Assembly (NCBI RefSeq): GCF_029542625.1
Contig: NZ_CP120733.1
Span: 992,001 to 1,056,000, forward strand
Direction of reading: 5' to 3'
Length of the DNA stretch: 64,000 bases
Origin: Tepidibacter hydrothermalis
GTDB lineage: Bacteria > Bacillota > Clostridia > Peptostreptococcales > Peptostreptococcaceae
Every line of letters begins with the position of its first letter. The first letter of the stretch is position 1. This document shows positions 43,926 through 51,946 of the stretch, one piece after another. The translations under genes and the position numbers were made by a program. Under the pieces are notes generated by a model. It saw only the letters and a program-made list of their open reading frames with translations. It was not told the DNA's origin and made no database searches.

Positions 43926-43935
43926 GTGCCATGTT

Positions 43936-45819
43936 ATGGAAAGAGAAAGCTTCGAAGATTGTGAAGTTGCAGATATTTTAAATAAACATTTTATTTCAAT
44001 TAAGATAGATAGAGAAGAAAGACCAGATATAGATTCGATATACATGTCATTTTGTCAGACATTAACTGGACAGGGAGGGTGGCCTCTTACTATTATTATG
44101 ACATCAGAGAAAAAACCATTTTATGCAGGTACATATTTTCCTAAAGAAAGTAAATATGGAAGACCTGGTTTGATTGATATATTAAAACAAAGTTCAAAAC
44201 TATGGAATGAAAAAAGAGAAGATATTGAGAAATCTAGCGAGCATATTCACAGTGTAGTTTCAAAAAGTTTATGTATAAATGAAAAAAGTGATATGTCAAA
44301 GAGTGTGATACATGATTCATTTGGTGAATTAAAGGATATGTTTGATACTAGATATGGAGGTTTTGGGAATGCACCTAAATTTCCAACTACTCATAATCTT
44401 TCATTTTTACTAAGATATTATAAAGCTACAGGAAAAAAAGAAGCATTAGAAATTGTTGAAAAAACTTTAGAGAGTATGTACAAAGGTGGGATCTTTGATC
44501 ATATAGGATTTGGATTTTCTAGATATTCTACAGATCGAAAATGGCTAGTTCCTCATTTTGAAAAAATGCTATATGACAATGCATTGATTGTTATTACTTA
44601 TTTAGAAGTATATCAACTGACACAAAATGATTTATACAAACAAATTGCAGATAAAATATTTACTTATGTGCTTAGAGATATGACCTCTAATGAAGGAGGA
44701 TTTTATTCTGCTGAAGATGCGGATTCAGAGGGAGAAGAAGGAAAGTTTTATGTTTGGAATAAAGAAGAAGTAAAATCTGTTTTAGGAAAAGAATATGGAG
44801 AGATGTTTTGTAAGCATTATGATATAACGAATGATGGAAATTTTGAAGGAAAGAGTATACCAAATTTAATAAAAACTTCTTTGAGTGAAACTGAGAACGA
44901 CATAGACTTAAAAGAAAAATTAGATGAATGTAGAGATAAATTATTTAAATATAGATTAGACAGGATACATCCTCATAAAGACGATAAAATATTAACTTCT
45001 TGGAATGGGTTAATGATTGCTGCCATGGCATATGGAGGAAGAGCACTAAACAATCTAGATTATATAAATGCATCAAAAAAAGCTGCTAAATTTATATTAA
45101 ATAATTTAAGAACAGAAGATGGACGACTATTAGCGAGATATAGAGAAGGCGAAGTAGCTCATCTAGGTACTATTGATGATTATGCATTTATGATTTGGGG
45201 ATTAATAGAATTATATGAAACAACTTTTGATATAGTATACCTTCAAAATGCTATAGATTTAAATAATGATATGATAAATCTATTTTGGGATGAAAATGAA
45301 GGTGGATTATTTATAACTGGAAAAGATAGTGAAGAACTAGTTGTAAGACCAAAGGATATCTATGATGGTGCTACTCCTTCTGGTAATTCTGTAGCTACTA
45401 TGAATATGTTAAGGCTAGCAAAGCTTACAGGGAACCAAGAACTAGAAGAAAAAGCTATGTCACAATTTAACTTATTTGCTGGAAAGATAAAAGAAAATCC
45501 AAATTCTTATAGCTATTTTATGATGGCATTCTTATTTTCTAATATAGATACAAAGGAAGTTGTTATTGTAGGAGATAGAAATAATAAGGATACACAAACT
45601 ATGTTGGAAAATATCAATAGCAGGTTTTTACCATTTACAACAGTTATACTTAACAATGGAAATCCAAAATTATATGAAAAAGTACCTTTTGTAAAGAATC
45701 AAGGTATGATTGATGATAAAACAACAGCTTATCTATGTGAAAATTTTTCATGTAATAGACCTACTTCAGATATAGAGAAGTTTATAGAATCATTAACTGA
45801 GGTTAATTATCTAGAATAA
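43936..45819 (+). CDS. yyaL: yyaL C-terminal part (DUF255/N-acylglucosamine epimerase-like), interrupted gene
   Basis: The first ATG after the element is 43936 (MERESFEDCEVADIL), giving 627 residues; the homologous frame continues back to 43915 through TCHWCHVM. The protein has the rest of the thioredoxin-like DUF255 domain (IKIDREERPDIDSIYM, GQGGWPLTIIMT, PFYAGTYFP) and a long (alpha/alpha)6-barrel region (GGFGNAPKFPTTHNL, VPHFEKMLYDNA, DGATPSGNSVA). The CxxC-like CHWC motif needed for the thioredoxin fold is cut off from its N-terminus. No ribosome binding site precedes 43936, so expression is doubtful. Excision of the element would recreate a full gene of about 685 codons. The family's function is not established. 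Confidence 0.88.
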   Translation: MERESFEDCEVADILNKHFISIKIDREERPDIDSIYMSFCQTLTGQGGWPLTIIMTSEKKPFYAGTYFPKESKYGRPGLIDILKQSSKLWNEKREDIEKSSEHIHSVVSKSLCINEKSDMSKSVIHDSFGELKDMFDTRYGGFGNAPKFPTTHNLSFLLRYYKATGKKEALEIVEKTLESMYKGGIFDHIGFGFSRYSTDRKWLVPHFEKMLYDNALIVITYLEVYQLTQNDLYKQIADKIFTYVLRDMTSNEGGFYSAEDADSEGEEGKFYVWNKEEVKSVLGKEYGEMFCKHYDITNDGNFEGKSIPNLIKTSLSETENDIDLKEKLDECRDKLFKYRLDRIHPHKDDKILTSWNGLMIAAMAYGGRALNNLDYINASKKAAKFILNNLRTEDGRLLARYREGEVAHLGTIDDYAFMIWGLIELYETTFDIVYLQNAIDLNNDMINLFWDENEGGLFITGKDSEELVVRPKDIYDGATPSGNSVATMNMLRLAKLTGNQELEEKAMSQFNLFAGKIKENPNSYSYFMMAFLFSNIDTKEVVIVGDRNNKDTQTMLENINSRFLPFTTVILNNGNPKLYEKVPFVKNQGMIDDKTTAYLCENFSCNRPTSDIEKFIESLTEVNYLE

Positions 45820-45858
45820 CGATTAAATCAAGATATTAATACTACATTAATTTAATTA

Positions 45859-45889
45859 AAAAATCAGGCGAATTTATCGCCTGATTTTT
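45859..45889. terminator. Bidirectional terminator
   Basis: AAAATCAGGCGA pairs with TCGCCTGATTTT, with A and T tracts outside. It lies between yyaL and the convergent small gene. Confidence 0.88.
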
Positions 45890-45897
45890 GATATTAT

Positions 45898-46089
45898 CTA
45901 TTCTTGATAAGTATTTAAAGTGTTGTTAACAGATTGCATAGCACCATTAACAGCATTTAAAGTCTCTTGTATTTTTTGTCTGTTTTGTGGTTTCTCTACT
46001 GTACTAAGAGCATTATTTAGGCAATCAGTAGCACTTTGAAGTTGTTGTTGAACCATTTGTACATGTTGTTTAGCATTATTATTTTGCAT
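45898..46089 (-). CDS. Small helical protein (63 aa)
   Basis: A 63-aa, Gln/Asn-rich protein (MQNNNAKQHVQMVQQQLQSA...). It is predicted to form two amphipathic helices with regular hydrophobic spacing, and has no cysteine, membrane segment or known catalytic motif. A GGAGGG site lies 8 nt upstream of ATG. It is convergent to yyaL and 84 nt downstream of the exonuclease gene. Function unknown; similar small proteins in spore formers are sometimes spore components, which is only a guess here. Confidence 0.75.
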   Translation of the reverse strand: MQNNNAKQHVQMVQQQLQSATDCLNNALSTVEKPQNRQKIQETLNAVNGAMQSVNNTLNTYQE

Positions 46090-46173
46090 TTAAAAATCCC
46101 TCCATAATATATTGATTTTGTGTTACAAATATATTATGTCTTTTTTAAAAAAGATAATTCACAGATTAATAAA

Positions 46174-46764
46174 TTACAAATTATAACCAAGTTTTTTTGC
46201 TTTATAATAGCAAGATACAAGTGCTGCAACATCATATCTTGCATCATGAAAGTTTACATCATTACAGTTAAAAAGTCTTTTAGCTCCGTCTAAAACTTTA
46301 TCAGGTTTTACTTGAAGAAACTGCATAGATTCTTCAAGTCTAGGTTTTTTTATTCTTCCACTTTTATTTTTCAAATTCATTATAGGCTTGAAATATTCCA
46401 TAGTACAAAAAAACTCATGTGGATACCATACAATACCACTAAGTCTATTAAATTCAGCTTCCACAAATTTTCTATCGAAGTTTACATTATGAGCTATAAA
46501 AATGCCTCCTTGCAAATCATTTGCAACTTCTTTATAAACATCTTCAAACTTTTGACCATTTGATAATGATTTTAATATATCTACACTGAATCCGTGTACT
46601 TGCTGTGCAGAGGGTTCTACATAATCTACATCAAAAAAGAAGTTTTTAGAATATGCAACTTTTTCCTCGCCTTTATCATTTATATCACATACACAGTATG
46701 TAAGTTGAAGTATTTGGCCTGGACTTAATCCGGTTGTTTCAGTATCTATAAAAACTTTTTTCAT
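46174..46764 (-). CDS. DnaQ-like 3'-5' exonuclease (DEDDh)
   Basis: A 196-aa exonuclease domain protein. Exo I is DTETTGLSPG (D7, E9), Exo II is AHNVNFDRKFVE, and Exo III is HDARYDVAAL, so all DEDDh residues are present. There is no polymerase, BRCT or helicase domain, so it is a stand-alone proofreading or RNA/DNA-processing exonuclease. AAGGAGAG precedes ATG 46764. It is monocistronic, on the opposite strand to the riboswitch-controlled queT. Confidence 0.92.
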   Translation of the reverse strand: MKKVFIDTETTGLSPGQILQLTYCVCDINDKGEEKVAYSKNFFFDVDYVEPSAQQVHGFSVDILKSLSNGQKFEDVYKEVANDLQGGIFIAHNVNFDRKFVEAEFNRLSGIVWYPHEFFCTMEYFKPIMNLKNKSGRIKKPRLEESMQFLQVKPDKVLDGAKRLFNCNDVNFHDARYDVAALVSCYYKAKKLGYNL

Positions 46765-46864
46765 AAAAATCTCTCCTTATTAAAACTATTAGTGCGATTA
46801 TTACAATTATACACTATTTTAGAGATTGATTGTATTGTGAAATTTATGTTATAATGAAATGCTG

Positions 46865-46911
46865 CTGAAGTGTTCACCTTGCATAACCACTTCTAAAAGA
46901 AAACAAGGAGG
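46865..46911 (+). promoter_or_regulatory. preQ1-I riboswitch
   Basis: A compact H-type pseudoknot: P1 is GAAGTG (46867-46872) with CACTTC (46888-46893); CCTTG in the loop (46877-46881) pairs with CAAGG (46904-46908), after the A-rich tail CTAAAAGAAAA. The second helix includes the AAGGAGG ribosome binding site of queT, so preQ1 binding would block translation. Confidence 0.9.
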
Positions 46912-46920
46912 TATGATAAT

Positions 46921-47400
46921 ATGAAATTAGATTCTAAAAAAATAGCAATTATAGGCATAGTTGCCGCTATTTATGCTGTAGCTACTATAGCTATAGCACC
47001 TATAAGCTATGGTGCTATCCAATTTAGGATATCAGAAATTTTAACTTTACTTGCATTTATAAATCCTATCTATATACCAGGTTTGGTTTTGGGATGTATT
47101 ATAGCTAATTTATTTAGTCCACTTGGAATGGTGGATGTTGTAGTAGGAAGTACAGCTACACTTATAAGTGTATACTTAATAAGTAAGAGTAAAAACTTAT
47201 TAATAGCAAGTCTTTGGCCGAGTATAATAAATGGCTTGATAATCGGAGCAGAGCTTCATTATCTATTCAATTTACCGTATTTAAGTTCAGCAGCGTATGT
47301 ATTCATTGGAGAATTTGCAGTGGTGACAGTACTGGGATATCCGGTATTTAAAACTATTTTAAATAAAGAGAGTTTTTTAAAAACACTCAAACTAGGATAA
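46921..47400 (+). CDS. queT: QueT family queuosine-precursor transporter
   Basis: A 159-aa membrane protein with five to six hydrophobic segments and the QueT signature ISYGAIQFRISEILTLL near residues 28-44, followed by NPIYIPGLVLGCIIANLFSPLG. It is the substrate-binding S component of an ECF-type transporter for preQ1 or related queuosine precursors. The upstream preQ1-I riboswitch confirms the substrate class. ATG 46921 is 9 nt after AAGGAGG. It is monocistronic and ends in a long hairpin terminator. Confidence 0.95.
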   Translation: MKLDSKKIAIIGIVAAIYAVATIAIAPISYGAIQFRISEILTLLAFINPIYIPGLVLGCIIANLFSPLGMVDVVVGSTATLISVYLISKSKNLLIASLWPSIINGLIIGAELHYLFNLPYLSSAAYVFIGEFAVVTVLGYPVFKTILNKESFLKTLKLG

Positions 47401-47443
47401 AAAAGAAGAAACAATTAGGGCAAGCTAATTGTTTCTTCTTTTT
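47401..47443 (+). terminator. Terminator of queT
   Basis: An 18-bp stem (AAAAGAAGAAACAATTAG with its complement) around a short loop, ending in T residues. Confidence 0.9.
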
Positions 47444-47558
47444 TAATGGAAATACGAATTTTGACTTATTCAAAGAAATTAATTATAATAGATAGTTAGG
47501 TAGTGATAATTAATATCATTAATGAAATATATAAATATAATTTGAAAGGAAAGTACAT

Positions 47559-48593
47559 ATGAAAAAAATTGTAGCAATGATTTTAACTATAAGTTTAATA
47601 CTTGGAATTACAGGTTGCGCTAATAAAGAAATAACTCCTGTTTCAAGGGAAACATTTGCACTTGGAACAATAATAGATTTTAAGGTTTACGATAAAGATC
47701 AAGATAAGTCAAACCAGGTTATAGATGAATGTATAGAAAGAATAAAGGATATAGAAAAGAAAATGTCTGCAAATATGGACAATAGTGAAGTGACGAATGT
47801 AAATAAAAATGCAGGTAAAGAAAGTGTTGAAGTAAGTAATGAAACTATGTATGTAGCAAAAAAATCACTTGAATATAGTAGAATTACAAATGGAAAATTT
47901 AATCTCACTGTATATCCTTTAGTAAATCTTTGGGGAATAGGGACTGAAAATGCTAGAGTTCCATCTCAAAGTGAGATAGATCAAGCAATAAGCAATATAG
48001 ATTATAATGACGCTGTATTTGATGAAACTGAAAATACTATATACTTAAAAAGAGAAAATCAAGGTATAGACCTTGGAGCTATAGCAAAAGGATATGTTGG
48101 AGATGAAATAAAGAAGATTTTTGTGAAAAATGATATCAAATCAGCATTTGTTAATTTAGGTGGAAATGTAATGGCATATGAAACTAAAGTAGATGGATCA
48201 AAGTGGAGAATAGGAATACAAAATCCTTTAGATACTAGAGGTGAATATCTTGGGGTTATAAGTGTAAAAGATAAATCTATAGTTACATCTGGAAATTATG
48301 AGAGATATTTCGAGCAGGATGGAAAAAGATATCATCATATATTAGATGCTACAATTGGATATCCTGCAGATGCAGGACTTATAAGTACAAGTATAATAAC
48401 AGAGAGTGGAATAGATGCAGATGCTCTATCTACTAGCGTTTATTTGATGGGGCTAGACGAAGGAATGAAGCTTATAGAGTCAATAGATGGTGTAGACGCT
48501 ATATTTGTAACTAAGGATAAAGAGGTCTATACAACATCTGGACTTAAAGATAATTTTGAACTTACAAATGAGGAATTTACGTATAAAAAATAA
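47559..48593 (+). CDS. apbE: ApbE FAD:protein FMN transferase lipoprotein
   Basis: A 344-aa lipoprotein. The signal peptide ends in the lipobox LGITGC (Cys20). The ApbE domain has RETFALGTIIDFKVY, the FAD-binding LVNLWGIG strand, IDLGAIAKGYVGDEI, FVNLGGNV and HHILDATIGYPADAGLIS, then the metal site with ADALSTSVYLMG. It attaches FMN covalently to threonine residues of extracytoplasmic subunits such as RnfG/RnfD or NqrB/C. AAAGGAAAG precedes the ATG. It is a single gene with its own terminator overlapping the stop. Confidence 0.95.
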   Translation: MKKIVAMILTISLILGITGCANKEITPVSRETFALGTIIDFKVYDKDQDKSNQVIDECIERIKDIEKKMSANMDNSEVTNVNKNAGKESVEVSNETMYVAKKSLEYSRITNGKFNLTVYPLVNLWGIGTENARVPSQSEIDQAISNIDYNDAVFDETENTIYLKRENQGIDLGAIAKGYVGDEIKKIFVKNDIKSAFVNLGGNVMAYETKVDGSKWRIGIQNPLDTRGEYLGVISVKDKSIVTSGNYERYFEQDGKRYHHILDATIGYPADAGLISTSIITESGIDADALSTSVYLMGLDEGMKLIESIDGVDAIFVTKDKEVYTTSGLKDNFELTNEEFTYKK

Positions 48594-48615
48594 GGATGCT
48601 TGCATCCTTATTTTT
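48586..48615 (+). terminator. Terminator of apbE
   Basis: A perfect 14-bp stem (48586-48599 with 48602-48615) ending in T residues; the stop codon lies in the 5' arm. Confidence 0.9.
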
Positions 48616-48673
48616 GTACAATAATATGTATGTTTGAAAAATACATATTAAATTATTTTTTAGATTTAATCTC

Positions 48674-48875
48674 AAAATAAAGGACATTAAAATACCGCTA
48701 ATGTGGCAAATGTTTTTAATAAAACTAAAAATTCCATCTTATTGAATATCCTAAAAGTTCTAAACTCCCTAACGGTCAGACAACGAACTTTTTTAACGCA
48801 TATTCAAACGCTGTAATTCAAGTTTTATACAAAAACATTTAAAACATTCGCTAACATTTTAATGTCCTTTATTTT
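48674..48875. repeat. 202-bp fold-back (MITE-like) element
   Basis: The ends are a perfect 20-bp inverted repeat (AAAATAAAGGACATTAAAAT and its complement). Pairing continues inwards in blocks (AAATGTTTTT, ATAAAACT, TTGAATAT, AAAAGTTC), so almost the whole unit can fold into one hairpin. It encodes no protein. It resembles a miniature inverted-repeat transposable element; I did not find clear target-site duplications. Confidence 0.7.
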
Positions 48876-49092
48876 ATAACTTTAAAGTTTAATCTCTAGA
48901 TGGGTTTAAATTGATAGTTCTTGATAAACAACAGACTTAAAAAAGAACTTAGATTTCATTTGTTTTATTATTTAGTTTATGCATTTATGAAAAATTAAAT
49001 GGTTTTAAATAGAGTGAAAGTTGTCAAATCAGGCAAATATAAAGAAAGGGACGATATAGGAAATCTAAACTTACAATTAGTAGGAGGATATA

Positions 49093-49575
49093 ATGGAAGA
49101 TAATATAATTGAAATTATTGAATACGATAGAAAGTATAAAGATGAATATATTAAACTTAACATGAGATGGTTATTGGAGTTTGACTTACTTGAAGAGAAG
49201 GATGAGGTAATGATTCAAAATGTTGAAAGAGAAATTTTAGATAAGAATGGAAAAGTTTATCTATTGAAAAAAGATGAAAAAATAATAGGAACAGTTGCTC
49301 TAAAACCATCATCACATAATACTGTTGAAATTTTAAAATTGGCAGTGGATAGTGATTTTAAAGGATTAGGACTTGGAAGCAAATTAATGGAAAAGGCTAT
49401 TAAAGAGTCCTATGAATTAGGATACAAAAATATAGTTCTGTATACAAATAGCAAATTAAAAGCTGCTATTGGACTATATGAGAAATTGGGTTTTAAAAAG
49501 ATAGCTTTAGATGATAGTCACTATGAAGAGGTAGATATAAAGATGATTTATGAAATAAAAAGAACTAAAAAATAG
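49093..49575 (+). CDS. GNAT N-acetyltransferase
   Basis: A 160-aa GNAT-fold enzyme. The acetyl-CoA site is visible as LAVDSDFKGLGLGSKLMEKAI (R/Q-x-x-G-x-G/A-like loop at about 95-105), followed by VLYTNSKLKAAIGLYEKLGFKKI, the usual C-terminal strand and helix. The acceptor is unknown. TAGGAGG lies 6 nt before ATG. It is monocistronic and shares a bidirectional terminator with the minus-strand operon that follows. Confidence 0.92.
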   Translation: MEDNIIEIIEYDRKYKDEYIKLNMRWLLEFDLLEEKDEVMIQNVEREILDKNGKVYLLKKDEKIIGTVALKPSSHNTVEILKLAVDSDFKGLGLGSKLMEKAIKESYELGYKNIVLYTNSKLKAAIGLYEKLGFKKIALDDSHYEEVDIKMIYEIKRTKK

Positions 49576-49616
49576 GAATAAAGCGATTAACTAATCGCTT
49601 TATTCCTATTTTTTTA
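49567..49616. terminator. Bidirectional terminator
   Basis: A stem of about 22 bp (AAAAATAGGAATAAAGCGATTA with its complement) around ACT, ending in long A/T tracts. It overlaps the ends of both convergent genes. Confidence 0.92.
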
Positions 49617-50652
49617 TATTATCCATAATATGATCTGCAAATTCTTTTGCTTTTAAATCTATATCATCTACATTTAATATGCTCTTTGGGTCATTTGCAG
49701 TTGCCATTAAAGAAAAATTAGGTGGAATGTGAAAACCTTTGTTTATATTTAAAGCTCCTATCAGTTGTTTTGCTACTGAGTCACTTCCTGAATTTCCAGA
49801 AACTATTATAGAAAATATGGTTTTGTCGTAAAACTTCATTTTTCTATAAAGTACTGTAAGACGATTTATAACGGCCATAAGCTTTGCAGATATAGCGTCG
49901 TTGTAGTTTGGACATATCCATATTATACAATCGGCTTTTTTTATACTAGGCAAAAGCTCTTTAGTTATAGTTCCTCCATAAAAACAACTGTCGTTTTCGC
50001 TATAGTGCTTACATGCTATATAAGAACATCCTTTACAATCTGTTATTGTTCCGTTTTCAACGTGAAATTCGTTGATTGTACAGTTATTTAAGTGTTTTTT
50101 TACAATATTCCATAGCATCAGTGTATTAGATGTCTTATAAGAGCTTGCATGAAGTGCCAGTATATTAGGGTTATCTATAATTTCATAGTGTTTCTTCATA
50201 AAGTTTTTAATTAGTTTTTTAGATAGATGAAAATATATATTATCAAGTTCAAGTCCTAATCTTTTTTTCCAAGTCATAAAGTTGTTTAAATTCTGTGTAG
50301 CTTCAATTAAGGGGTGCCCTATAAATGAACACCCGATTTGATTTAGTAGAAATATTATATTTTGAGATGTGCTCTTTGTATATAATTCATTTGGACTTTG
50401 AACTATTAATATTGCACTTGAGTTACTTAAAGAATAGTTTCCTCTTTTGTATAATTTAGATATTATAGAGAATAAAGTGTTGTTAAATCCACAATCATCA
50501 ATTTCTAATGCAAATAATATTTTTTTATCTTTAAGATCAGGTAAGTTTAAGTCATCTTCGATCCATACAGTATTTAAATCATTGGTTAGATTATATATAA
50601 ATGATTTGAATTCTTGCGATGCATTTGGAATTACAATATAAAGAGTATCCAT
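49606..50652 (-). CDS. Flavodoxin-fold NAD(P)H oxidoreductase
   Basis: A 348-aa protein. Residues 1-160 are an alpha/beta domain without a recognised motif. From about 165 the NADPH-dependent FMN reductase fold appears: NILALHASSYKTSNTLML (phosphate loop), a CKGCSYIACKH cysteine segment, ADCIIWICPNYNDAISAKLMAVINRL (FMN-binding loop) and an IVSGNSGSD strand. It is the last gene of a three-gene minus-strand operon with the LDH-like protein (24-nt gap) and the giant nucleotidyltransferase. The cysteine segment could bind a metal or an Fe-S cluster, as in iron-sulfur flavoproteins. Substrate unknown. Confidence 0.82.
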   Translation of the reverse strand: MDTLYIVIPNASQEFKSFIYNLTNDLNTVWIEDDLNLPDLKDKKILFALEIDDCGFNNTLFSIISKLYKRGNYSLSNSSAILIVQSPNELYTKSTSQNIIFLLNQIGCSFIGHPLIEATQNLNNFMTWKKRLGLELDNIYFHLSKKLIKNFMKKHYEIIDNPNILALHASSYKTSNTLMLWNIVKKHLNNCTINEFHVENGTITDCKGCSYIACKHYSENDSCFYGGTITKELLPSIKKADCIIWICPNYNDAISAKLMAVINRLTVLYRKMKFYDKTIFSIIVSGNSGSDSVAKQLIGALNINKGFHIPPNFSLMATANDPKSILNVDDIDLKAKEFADHIMDNIKK

Positions 50653-50676
50653 AATAACACTTCCCTCGATTAAATA

Positions 50677-51930
50677 TTAGAATTTAGAGCAATCTATATC
50701 ATTTAAATCTTTGTAAGTATTCCTTATTCTATTCAGTAATTGTTCTGGAAGATGTAGCATTTCTATTTCTACTCCAGATTGTGTCAATCTGTTTTTAGCT
50801 CCCATAAATACATCGCCCATATAAGTTGAACTATAGTTCCAATTCCCCTTCATAGTATTTATAAGTGATAGTGCACCTGAAGATAAAGCTGGAGCAATGT
50901 AAGGTTTAAACCCTGTATTTCTAACATCTATATTTGCATTTATAGCTTTATTAGTAAGATTTAAAGATAATTCTTCATTGTAGTTATTTATACTATTAGC
51001 TATTATAAGGCCTTTTCCATGAGGACCAAATGCTCTTCCTTCGGATATATAATTTTCTGTATTAGAATCTTTCTTAGAGTAGTATATAGCTCTTGCATTC
51101 ATAACTCCAAGACCATATCCTCTAATTTGATCTGAACTTAGACCAAGAAAGTCTAAATTCCCATTTTTATCTTTATTACTAGATATAAATGAAACTTTAC
51201 AAAGTGGATCAACAGGATCTGATACCACTGAAAATATTCCTTTGAAATTAGAATTACGAGCTTTTTTTGCGTAATGACTTACTATCTTTGCATTTTCCTC
51301 AAATTGAATCATTCTAACATCCGATACTTTTGACCCTACAGGAGGTATTCCTTTTGAAGCACAAAATACGAACATATCACAGTTAAACAATTCATCTTCT
51401 TTTACTATACTTATTGTAGGCATAGATTCATCTGAAAATGGATCTATTATTTGATTCATCTCATACTCTAACCTTTTAAGATTATCTTTGTTTAATCCGT
51501 ATAAACCTATAGAGTCTATAGTATTTCCGCCTAAAAGTTTAAGACCAATCAAAAGGGTAGAGCCCACATCACCAAGTCCTACTATATTTACTTTCCATGA
51601 TTCAGGTAAAGTGTAATTTGTAAATTCTTTCCAATTAGGGTAGTTTGTATTTATACCCATAACTTTTCGATCGTTTATTTTATCCATTATCCATAAAGGA
51701 GTGTTAAATTCAAAATCATCACATATATTTATTAAATTTATATTTTCTTTTTCTAGATAAATTAGACTTGGATGTGCAATAGAAAATATTCTTCTTGAAT
51801 TTAAAGGATTTAATCTATTTAAAAAATATATAGTATTTTCACTATTCATTGCTTCGGTTTCTGATATTTCATCTAAATCGTAATTAAAGTTTGAAAATAA
51901 CACTTTATCATCTAATTTATAAAAAAACAT
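50677..51930 (-). CDS. Lactate/malate dehydrogenase-like oxidoreductase
   Basis: A 417-aa protein. The N-terminal 110 residues are not part of the usual family. A Rossmann domain follows with VNIVGLGDVGSTLLIGLKLLG (near 113-133), MFVFCASKGIPPVG and FSVVSDPVDPLC, which matches the NPVD strand of LDH/MDH enzymes. The usual catalytic His-containing segment near GRAFGPHGKG may be functional. It differs from true LDH in length and in the extended N-terminus. The 16-nt gap to the upstream giant gene and the 24-nt gap to the reductase suggest a shared pathway involving NAD(P)-dependent chemistry. Confidence 0.75.
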   Translation of the reverse strand: MFFYKLDDKVLFSNFNYDLDEISETEAMNSENTIYFLNRLNPLNSRRIFSIAHPSLIYLEKENINLINICDDFEFNTPLWIMDKINDRKVMGINTNYPNWKEFTNYTLPESWKVNIVGLGDVGSTLLIGLKLLGGNTIDSIGLYGLNKDNLKRLEYEMNQIIDPFSDESMPTISIVKEDELFNCDMFVFCASKGIPPVGSKVSDVRMIQFEENAKIVSHYAKKARNSNFKGIFSVVSDPVDPLCKVSFISSNKDKNGNLDFLGLSSDQIRGYGLGVMNARAIYYSKKDSNTENYISEGRAFGPHGKGLIIANSINNYNEELSLNLTNKAINANIDVRNTGFKPYIAPALSSGALSLINTMKGNWNYSSTYMGDVFMGAKNRLTQSGVEIEMLHLPEQLLNRIRNTYKDLNDIDCSKF

Positions 51931-51946
51931 TTAATCATCTCCAATT

